From Bifidobacterium sp. UBA744 (GTDB lineage Bacteria > Actinomycetota > Actinomycetes > Actinomycetales > Bifidobacteriaceae), in NCBI GenBank assembly GCA_002298605.1, contig DBKS01000027.1:39159-47481 (forward strand): a DNA stretch of 8,323 nucleotides, in the 5' to 3' direction. A model generated the notes under the pieces. The model searched no databases. It was not told the origin of the DNA and saw only the letters and a list, made by a program, of their open reading frames with translations. Below, in pieces: positions 1-5,207 of the stretch; position 1 is the stretch's first letter; every line of letters begins with the position of its first letter. A program made the position numbers and the translations under genes.

Positions 1-1272
1 CATGCCGTAGGCGATGTCGTTCCCTCCAAGCCGAAACAAGTCAAGCAAAAGGCGCAGGATGGTGTCCGGCATGGAACTGCAGCCAAACGGACGTCGAATC
101 ATGCAGCCAGCCGAAAACGAGCGTCGGTACCGTCGCTCGGTGATCTCACCCATCCGAGTGATATGTTCTTTGGTGCGGATTCCGCTGGCACGCCGAGTGT
201 CATCGACGATATTATCGTCGGTGGTCATACGGAAAATTATGGTGCAGGGCATGGAGTTCGGAAATCCGATCCAGCGGATGTTTCACGTGAAACATCCGAC
301 AGGCTTGTGGAGCCGGTGGTCCCCAATTCTGGGACAGCGGCCGAAGCGAAGGCGGATCAGGCTGGCAAGGAAGATGATTTGCGACCTGTTGCAGGAGGAT
401 ATCTTGCCGAGCTCCAGGTGACCGATATCAGACCGAATGCTCACCAGCCGCGAACCATCTTTGATGAGGATGAGCTGCTTGAACTGTCCGAGTCCATTAA
501 AGAAGTCGGTGTTTTGCAACCCATTGTGGTGAGGCGTCGACCGGCTGATCAGCAGCGAGATGTTTCACGTGAAACATCGAAGCTTCAATCTCAGTCATCA
601 CAGGCACCGTATGAGATCATCATGGGTGAGCGGCGTTGGCGCGCTTCCCAGATGGCGGGGCTGGCCACTATCCCAGCCATTGTCAAAACCACTGCTGATG
701 ACGATATGCTGCGTGATGCTTTGTTGGAAAACTTGCATCGAGTGGCTTTGAATCCTTTGGAAGAAGCCGCTGCCTATCAGCAGATGATCAAGGAGTTTGG
801 TCTGACGCAGCAGCAGCTGTCGCAGTCGGTGTCCAAGTCGCGCCCGCAAATTGCCAATACCCTCCGTCTACTGCAATTGCCTCCAAGCGTGCAAAAGAAA
901 GTGGCTTCAGGTGTGCTGTCGGCAGGACATGCGCGCGCGTTGCTCGCATTGAACTCCGTCGAGGATATGGATAAACTCGCCCTTCGCATTATTGGAGAGG
1001 GTCTTTCCGTGCGATCCACGGAAGAGATCGTGGCGATGATGACCACGCACGACAAGGAGAAAACCAAGGCTCCTGCCAAACGTCGTGCCAATGTATGGGA
1101 GGGGTCTGCGATCCAGCAGGGGTTGGAAAACCGTTTTGAAACCAAGGTGGCGATTACTGGCACCAAGAAGCACGGCCGGATCGAGATCACCTTCTCGTCG
1201 CCTGAGGACATGGATCGCATCCTGTCGTTGTTGAACCCGTCGAACGCCGATGCCTCCGATGGCTGGGTGTGA
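1..1272 (+). CDS. parB: ParB chromosome-partitioning protein (5' end cut by window edge)
   Basis: ParB is a CTP-dependent DNA clamp that loads at parS, spreads along the DNA and is moved by ParA to segregate origins. The frame is open from base 1 with no stop, so the gene begins outside the window; the ATG at 163 is internal. The window encodes 423 residues. The first ~135 are a low-complexity tail. The ParB core starts near 137 (LQVTDIRPNAHQPR). The CTP-binding GERRWRA is at 209-215 and ENLHR at 243-247. The helix-turn-helix is about 268-294 (LTQQQLSQSVSKSRPQIANT), and the C-terminal dimerisation domain about 365-411. The peptide DVSRET occurs twice (93-98 and 187-192), each encoded by a perfect parS. 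The second copy lies in an enlarged loop just before the GERR strand. The ParA-contacting N-terminal peptide is presumably upstream, out of view. The gene converges on trxB. Family assignment is very secure. Confidence 0.96.
   Translation, partial: HAVGDVVPSKPKQVKQKAQDGVRHGTAAKRTSNHAASRKRASVPSLGDLTHPSDMFFGADSAGTPSVIDDIIVGGHTENYGAGHGVRKSDPADVSRETSDRLVEPVVPNSGTAAEAKADQAGKEDDLRPVAGGYLAELQVTDIRPNAHQPRTIFDEDELLELSESIKEVGVLQPIVVRRRPADQQRDVSRETSKLQSQSSQAPYEIIMGERRWRASQMAGLATIPAIVKTTADDDMLRDALLENLHRVALNPLEEAAAYQQMIKEFGLTQQQLSQSVSKSRPQIANTLRLLQLPPSVQKKVASGVLSAGHARALLALNSVEDMDKLALRIIGEGLSVRSTEEIVAMMTTHDKEKTKAPAKRRANVWEGSAIQQGLENRFETKVAITGTKKHGRIEITFSSPEDMDRILSLLNPSNADASDGWV
279..294. promoter_or_regulatory. 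parS site 1 (inside parB)
   Basis: This is a perfect match to the bacterial parS consensus, TGTTTCACGTGAAACA. The dyad continues outward, so 275-298 form an uninterrupted 24-bp palindrome. ParB is expected to bind here and load as a clamp. The site is translated within parB as DVSRET, in a disordered N-terminal stretch where such a sequence should be tolerated. A parS inside parB itself has a precedent in Bacillus subtilis spo0J. Confidence 0.95.
561..576. promoter_or_regulatory. parS site 2 (inside parB)
   Basis: This is a second perfect TGTTTCACGTGAAACA, with the palindrome extending to 20 bp (559-578). It lies exactly 282 bp (94 codons) from site 1, so it is read in the same phase and again encodes DVSRET. 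It sits in the loop between the strand ending IVVRR and the YEIIMGERRWRA strand of the CTPase domain. That loop is longer here than in typical ParB proteins. Confidence 0.95.
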
Positions 1273-1356
1273 CGGCGGATAGCAATCAACATGGCATCGG
1301 GTGTTGGGGGATACGACATATTCGAACGCGTGTCCGTACATCTTGTGTCGATTGCA

Positions 1357-1394
1357 ATATGGCCGTATCGCGAACGTTCGCGATACGGCCATAT
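1357..1394. terminator. 38-bp perfect palindrome, probable bidirectional terminator
   Basis: The 19-bp arms (left arm ATATGGCCGTATCGCGAAC) are perfectly complementary with no spacer; the centre is between 1375 and 1376. As RNA it would fold into a stem of about 17 bp with a 4-nt loop on either strand. It lies 84 bp after the parB stop and 60 bp after the trxB stop, between convergent genes, which is where a shared terminator belongs. Neither side has a T-tract, so it would be a U-less hairpin. A protein-binding site or a cruciform-forming element are alternatives. The rest of the 1273-1454 gap shows no other clear element. Confidence 0.7.
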
Positions 1395-1454
1395 CTATTG
1401 ACTGTATATGTGCTGGACCGTGCGTGACTCTGCTGTGCGCCGCGCCCTACTCTG

Positions 1455-2573
1455 TTATGCGTCTTCCCCCGTCAGGAACGCCTGTGTGTCCAGAGCTGCG
1501 CGGCAGCCCATACCGGCGGCTGAGATAGCCTGTCGATACACCCTGTCGACGCAATCGCCGGCTGCAAAGATTCCGGGGATGTTGGTGCGCGTGGAGGCGC
1601 CGCTGGTTATGATATAGCCGTCACGGTCGCGCTTTACAGCAGGGTCAATGCAGTCGGTTGCCGGGGTGTGCCCAATGGCGATGAAAACTCCGCGAGCGGG
1701 GAGTGAGGTTTCTTCGCCGGTGATCGTATTGCGCACTGTGATTGAATTGACATGTCGAGCAACTGGTTGTGCCTGGCCGCCGAGCGTGAGTTTCGAGGCG
1801 ATCCCTCCCAACGTCATTGACGATTTCGTACCGCCTAAACCGGGGATGTTGAAGTTGCCTGACGATGCGGCTGCAGATTCGCCAAGGATTGTCGTCACCA
1901 CGGTATTGGTTAGAACGGTGATCTTTGGATCGGCCATGACGCGATCCACCATAATCCGCGAGGCCCGGAAGGAGTCGCGACGGTGAATCAGCGTCACTGA
2001 TGAACCGTATCGCGTCAGGAACTGGGCCTCCTCCATAGCTGAGTCGCCGCCGCCGACCACTACGATCGGCTTGTCCTTGAAGAAAAAACCGTCACAAGTG
2101 GCACAATAGGAGACGCCATTGCCTGAGAATTCCTGCTCGCCGGGGACGCCGAGCTTGCGTACGGCTGATCCCACGGTGATAATCGCCGCGCGGGCAAGAA
2201 AATGGTCTCCACCGGCGCAGATCACCTCACAAGGATAGGATGCGGCGTTGCCGGATGTCGTCGATTGGTTTGGGGCCGGTGAGGCGTCAAGAGGGCCGCG
2301 GTATGTCAGTGACTCAACGTCATCGTCGATGTAGCGCGCGCCAAAGCGTTCCGCCTGTTGCTTCATTCGACCCATCAGATCAGGACCAAGGATGCCTTCG
2401 GGGAACCCGGGGTAATTTTCCACTTCTGTGGTATTCATCAACTGGCCGCCGGGTGTCAGTGCACCGGCGATGACCAACGGATGGTACCCCGCGCGGGCCA
2501 GATAGGTCGCCGCCGTATGGCCGGCTGGTCCCGACCCAATGATGATGACATTCTCACGTGACTGTTCGCTCAT
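1455..2573 (-). CDS. trxB: Thioredoxin reductase (NADPH, FAD flavoprotein)
   Basis: TrxB is a cytoplasmic enzyme that passes electrons from NADPH through FAD and a redox disulfide to thioredoxin. The 372-residue product has the N-terminal FAD motif GSGPAGHTAA (13-22), the redox centre CATC (Cys157, Cys160), the NADPH motif GGGDSAMEEA (174-183) with HRR at 197-199, and the C-terminal FAD motif GIFAAGDC (334-341). Low-molecular-weight TrxR proteins are usually about 310-330 residues. The extra length comes from two insertions: about 93-113 (Pro/Ser/Thr-rich) and about 232-272 (Gly/Ser-rich, with TLGG twice). An in-frame TAA four codons upstream of the ATG fixes the start. AGAGG lies only 1 nt from the ATG, so translation may be leaderless. 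No thioredoxin gene adjoins it. It is convergent with parB and divergent from the LysR gene. Confidence 0.96.
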   Translation of the reverse strand: MSEQSRENVIIIGSGPAGHTAATYLARAGYHPLVIAGALTPGGQLMNTTEVENYPGFPEGILGPDLMGRMKQQAERFGARYIDDDVESLTYRGPLDASPAPNQSTTSGNAASYPCEVICAGGDHFLARAAIITVGSAVRKLGVPGEQEFSGNGVSYCATCDGFFFKDKPIVVVGGGDSAMEEAQFLTRYGSSVTLIHRRDSFRASRIMVDRVMADPKITVLTNTVVTTILGESAAASSGNFNIPGLGGTKSSMTLGGIASKLTLGGQAQPVARHVNSITVRNTITGEETSLPARGVFIAIGHTPATDCIDPAVKRDRDGYIITSGASTRTNIPGIFAAGDCVDRVYRQAISAAGMGCRAALDTQAFLTGEDA

Positions 2574-2579
2574 ACCTCT

Positions 2580-2607
2580 AGCTTACGAAATGTTTCACGT
2601 GAAACAA
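2580..2607 (-). promoter_or_regulatory. Possible trxB promoter overlapping parS 3
   Basis: On the minus strand a TTGTTT (2607-2602) and a TAAGCT (2585-2580) are separated by 16 bp. Each matches the -35 or -10 consensus only in part. If used, transcription would start at about the A of the trxB ATG, fitting a leaderless mRNA and the lack of a well-spaced ribosome binding site. Nearly all of parS 3 lies between or over these hexamers. The call is inferred from weak motifs. Confidence 0.3.
2591..2606. promoter_or_regulatory. parS site 3 (upstream of trxB)
   Basis: This is a third perfect copy of TGTTTCACGTGAAACA, without the flanking extension seen at sites 1 and 2. It is intergenic, 17 bp before the trxB start codon and about 2.0 kb from site 2. 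Three exact copies within 2.4 kb mark an origin-proximal parS cluster. Confidence 0.94.
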
Positions 2608-2681
2608 TGATTTGTCTCGTGCTTATGGCGAACGGAAGTGATGGCGTATTGGCGGGTGGCAGGCCGAGGCGGTTTGGTTAT

Positions 2682-2717
2682 CATGAGCGGAATACAATGA
2701 CGAGTATCGATCTCATG
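2682..2717. promoter_or_regulatory. Nested dyad in the trxB-lysR gap, candidate regulator operator
   Basis: Two inverted repeats share one centre at 2699.5: CATGAG (2682-2687) with CTCATG (2712-2717), and ATAC (2692-2695) with GTAT (2704-2707). A TACAAT (2693-2698), close to a -10 consensus, lies inside. A transcript from it would have a leader of roughly 78 nt before the LysR gene. LysR-type genes often bind and repress their own divergent promoter region, so this is a plausible autoregulatory site. The inner repeat is spaced N8 and does not give the classical T-N11-A box. Apart from parS 3 and this dyad, nothing else clear was seen in 2574-2782. Confidence 0.35.
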
Positions 2718-2782
2718 GCCGTGTGGTGGTCAACGTATCGGCTTGTGATGGATGTGCAGGATGCAGGATGGTGAGGTGGCGT

Positions 2783-3709
2783 ATGCTGGATCCCCGAGCT
2801 TTGATGACCTTGCGTGCGATTGAACGTGAAGGGTCATTTTCGGCTGTGGCTCGCAAAACGGGATGGTCGCAGCCGTCGATCAGCCGCCAGATCACGGAGC
2901 TGGAAAAGGAATGCGGGGCGGCTCTGGTGCGTCGCACCTCGCATGGCGTGAAACTTACCCGACTGGGGTCGATGCTGTCGCGCTACGGCGAGCTGATCAC
3001 CAATCGTGTGTTGCAGGCCGAGCATGAGATCAAGGAGTTTCACGGAGGATTGGCCACTCATGTGCAGTTGCTGGCGCCTCCTTCGATCTGTTCGACGATT
3101 GCCTCCCGGGCTGTGGTGCAAGTAGGCCGGCACAGTAACGTGGAAATCAGTTTGGGCCAGTCCGAGCCGCAGGAGTCGATTGCGTCGCTGCTTGCAGGCC
3201 GAGCTGACTGTGCGTTGATTTTTGGATATGACAGTCTAACCTCATCAAGCGCGGTGGGGGACGAATTGTCGGTGGAGCAGCTTGGACGAGACCAATTGCT
3301 GCTGATGGTTCGTCATGGTGATGCGTTGGTGAGTGATCGTGGTGATGACCGAAGTCCTGTGTCGTTGGCCCAGCTCAGGGATCGTCACTGGATTGCCGGA
3401 TGCACAATGTGCCAGGCAAATTTGCTGCGTTTGGCCGGCAATGCCGGTTTCGCTCCGCAGATCAGTCATTCGACGGAGGATTGGGGTGCCACGCAGAATC
3501 TGGTTGAAATGGGACTTGGTGTGTCAATTGTGCCGCGGTTGGCGACGCTTGGTTACATCCATCCGGATCTTGAGCTCTTTCCGATCGATGATGATCAGGC
3601 GTTTCGCCGCGTGGAGTTCGTGTCGCGGCGCAATGACGATCGGGACTCTCTGACTGTATTGCGCAATGCCGTTCGTTTGGCGGCAAAGGCCATGCTGTTA
3701 CCCGTCTGA
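2783..3709 (+). CDS. LysR-family transcriptional regulator with CxxC in the sensor domain
   Basis: This is a 308-residue DNA-binding regulator. The N-terminal winged helix-turn-helix covers about residues 1-60 (AVARKTGWSQPSISRQITEL, then LVRRTSHGVKLT). A substrate-binding-like effector domain follows from about 90 (VQLLAPPS) to 290, with the typical late motif MGLGVSIVPRLA. The ATG at 2783 was chosen because GAGG (2773-2776) lies 6 nt upstream and LysR proteins start a few residues before the first helix. An ATG at 2723 would add 20 unsupported residues. Cys207 and Cys210 form a CTMC motif in the region where OxyR holds its peroxidatic cysteine. The gene is divergent from trxB and precedes the MalY/PatB-like gene on the same strand, so either may be a target. 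The effector is unknown; redox or sulfur-compound sensing is inference only. Confidence 0.9.
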   Translation: MLDPRALMTLRAIEREGSFSAVARKTGWSQPSISRQITELEKECGAALVRRTSHGVKLTRLGSMLSRYGELITNRVLQAEHEIKEFHGGLATHVQLLAPPSICSTIASRAVVQVGRHSNVEISLGQSEPQESIASLLAGRADCALIFGYDSLTSSSAVGDELSVEQLGRDQLLLMVRHGDALVSDRGDDRSPVSLAQLRDRHWIAGCTMCQANLLRLAGNAGFAPQISHSTEDWGATQNLVEMGLGVSIVPRLATLGYIHPDLELFPIDDDQAFRRVEFVSRRNDDRDSLTVLRNAVRLAAKAMLLPV

Positions 3710-3746
3710 GGTTTCCGCCGTCAGCCTATGGGATTACGGCGATATG

Positions 3747-3759
3747 TCGTGTTCCACGA
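3747..3759. promoter_or_regulatory. Candidate LysR box (T-N11-A) upstream of the C-S lyase gene
   Basis: TCGTGTTCCACGA is a perfect dyad with 5-bp arms and a 3-nt centre, and it has the classical T-N11-A form of LysR-type binding sites. It lies 38 bp after the lysR stop and 77 bp before the chosen start of the next gene. A TAGGCT at 3788-3793 could act as a -10, putting the box near -47, a usual activator position. Just upstream a weak 6-bp stem (CGCCGT 3716-3721 with ACGGCG 3736-3741) might partly terminate lysR. A short dyad can occur by chance. Confidence 0.4.
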
Positions 3760-3835
3760 ATCGTCGATACCGCTCAACGAATCTGGATAGGCTATGGCAT
3801 TGTGCGCTTCATGCCGTTCGGGGATAATGGGCCTC

Positions 3836-5029
3836 ATGGATTACATTAAGGACATCATCGGTTTCGACCGAGAGCATATCGATTCATTGGACGCCGAAAC
3901 CTTGGCGGCAAGCGGCAGTGATAAGTGGAGTCGTTACCCGGGATGTATCGGCGCCTTCATTGCCGAGATGGATTTTGGCCTGGCTCCGGCAGTCCAGGAC
4001 GCCATTGAACGCGCCACCACGCAATGTTCACTGGGATATATCCCCGATTCGTGGAAGCATAACGTCGCCGTGTCGTGCGCCGCGTGGCAGCATGCCCGTT
4101 TTGGTTGGAATGTTGATCCGCAATGCATCCACACGGTTCCGGACGTGCTGGAGGCCTATGAGTTCTTCCTGCGCGATATTGTTGGCGAGGGGCATTCCGT
4201 GCTGGTGCCGACTCCGGCGTATATGCCCTTTTTAAGTGTGCCTGACCTGTATGGCGTTGAGGTGGTTGAGGTGCCGATGCTGCGTGAGCAGCATTCATGG
4301 CAGTTTGACTTCCCGGCGATTGAGCGGTGCTTTGCGAACGGATGCCGCGCGCTTGTGCTGTGCAACCCGCATAATCCCATCGGCAAGGTGCTTACCGCCG
4401 AGGAATTGCAGCGGATCATCGATTTGGCGGACCGTTATGATGCGCGTGTGTTCGCCGACGAAATCCACGCCCCGTTCGTGTTTGACAGCCATCGTCATAT
4501 TCCGTATGCGTCGATAAGCCCTCTGGCCGCGCGTCAGGCATTCAGCGCAACGTCCGCATCGAAAGCCTTCAATATTCCCGGCACCAAATGCGCGCAGGTG
4601 ATCCTGACCAATCCCGACGATGTTGAAGTATGGAACAAGCGGGCGATATGGTCAGAACATCAGACGGCCACCATCGGTGCCATCGCGACCACCGCCGCAT
4701 ATACCGAGGGTGGTCCCTGGTTTGATCAGGTGCTGGCCTATGTTGCGGATAACGCCAGGTTGATGGATCAGCGCATGCGCGAGGATTTCCCCGACGTTGA
4801 CTATGTGAGTCCTGAGGGTACGTATATCGCCTGGCTGGATTTCAACAGGATCGGATTGAAGGATCCCGCGCAGTTCTTCCTCGATCACGCCCACGTGGCG
4901 CTTACCGATGGCTTGGGATGCGGAGAGGTCGGTGCCGGTTGCGTACGCTTGAATTTCGCCATGCCTCGTCCGTTGCTGAACGAATGCCTTGACCGCATGC
5001 GTCGTGCGTTGGACGAGCGCACCGCTTAG
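3836..5029 (+). CDS. MalY/PatB-family PLP-dependent C-S lyase / aminotransferase
   Basis: This is a cytoplasmic fold-type I PLP enzyme. MalY/PatB members cleave the C-S bond of cystathionine or cysteine S-conjugates, giving a thiol, pyruvate and ammonia. The 397-residue product has the family landmarks: IAEMDFGLAP (42-51), TPAYMPF (126-132), NPHNPIGK (177-184, with Asn180), ADEIHAPFV (207-215, with Asp208 to pair with the PLP ring nitrogen), SASKAFNIPGTK (240-251, PLP Lys243) and CVRLNFAMPR (369-378, Arg371 for the substrate carboxylate). MalY of E. coli is 390 residues, so the length is normal. The start is uncertain: ATGs at 3794 and 3827 are in frame and none has a strong ribosome binding site; 3836 fits the family N-terminus. 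It follows the LysR gene after 126 bp, and strong hairpins follow its stop. The substrate cannot be told from sequence. Confidence 0.9.
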   Translation: MDYIKDIIGFDREHIDSLDAETLAASGSDKWSRYPGCIGAFIAEMDFGLAPAVQDAIERATTQCSLGYIPDSWKHNVAVSCAAWQHARFGWNVDPQCIHTVPDVLEAYEFFLRDIVGEGHSVLVPTPAYMPFLSVPDLYGVEVVEVPMLREQHSWQFDFPAIERCFANGCRALVLCNPHNPIGKVLTAEELQRIIDLADRYDARVFADEIHAPFVFDSHRHIPYASISPLAARQAFSATSASKAFNIPGTKCAQVILTNPDDVEVWNKRAIWSEHQTATIGAIATTAAYTEGGPWFDQVLAYVADNARLMDQRMREDFPDVDYVSPEGTYIAWLDFNRIGLKDPAQFFLDHAHVALTDGLGCGEVGAGCVRLNFAMPRPLLNECLDRMRRALDERTA

Positions 5030-5038
5030 GGCTGTTGC

Positions 5039-5083
5039 TTTGCGGTCTTGGAGTTGTTTTCGCAGACACTTCAGGACCGCAAA
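5039..5083 (+). terminator. Hairpin terminator after the C-S lyase gene
   Basis: TTTGCGGTC (5039-5047) pairs exactly with GACCGCAAA (5075-5083). The stem continues inward with two G-T wobbles to 5053/5069, giving about 15 pairs around a 15-nt loop. It begins 9 nt after the stop codon. No T-tract follows, as at the other hairpins in this window. Confidence 0.6.
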
Positions 5084-5105
5084 TACACAGACAACCGGTA
5101 CAGTC

Positions 5106-5146
5106 AGGGTTCTGGCGGCAGGAGCTGTTCTTGTCGCCAGAACCCT
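5106..5146. terminator. Second hairpin in the convergent gap, probably terminates the minus-strand operon
   Basis: AGGGTTCTGGCG (5106-5117) is perfectly complementary to CGCCAGAACCCT (5135-5146), 12 bp with a 17-nt loop that can close further with wobbles. It lies 61 bp beyond the stop of the minus-strand pseudokinase gene. A flanking 8-bp inverted repeat (CGGTACAG 5096-5103 and CTGTACCG 5163-5170) encloses it, perhaps as an outer stem. No T-tract is present on either strand. The rest of 5030-5207 shows nothing else. Confidence 0.6.
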
Positions 5147-5207
5147 ATTGGCTGGTGCGGGCCTGTACCGAGTTGGCCGTGCCTTGCTTCGCTGATACCA
5201 CCAGTGA

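Noticed and set aside
163..165. ATG at 163 as the parB start codon
   Set aside because: The same frame is open back to base 1 and encodes a ParB-like N-terminal segment, so the true start is outside the window.
777..1392. Minus-strand open frames opposite the parB 3' half (777-1319 and 907-1392)
   Set aside because: They are antisense shadows of a well-supported gene, with no recognisable domain and compositions typical of reverse frames. They also run across the palindrome.
2723..2782. Longer LysR form starting at ATG 2723
   Set aside because: It adds 20 residues before the family's usual N-terminus, while ATG 2783 has GAGG at the right distance.
2574..2782. oriC or a DnaA-box cluster near the parS sites
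   Set aside because: No TTATNCACA-like repeats or AT-rich unwinding region were seen in this gap or the others.
2948..3043. GTGAAAC (2948-2954) and GTTTCAC (3037-3043) as further parS sites
   Set aside because: Each is only a half-site without the other arm, inside the LysR gene and far apart.
3794..3835. Longer C-S lyase forms starting at ATG 3794 or 3827
   Set aside because: The added residues do not resemble the family and a possible -10 lies just before 3794. They cannot be fully excluded, since no start has a strong ribosome binding site.
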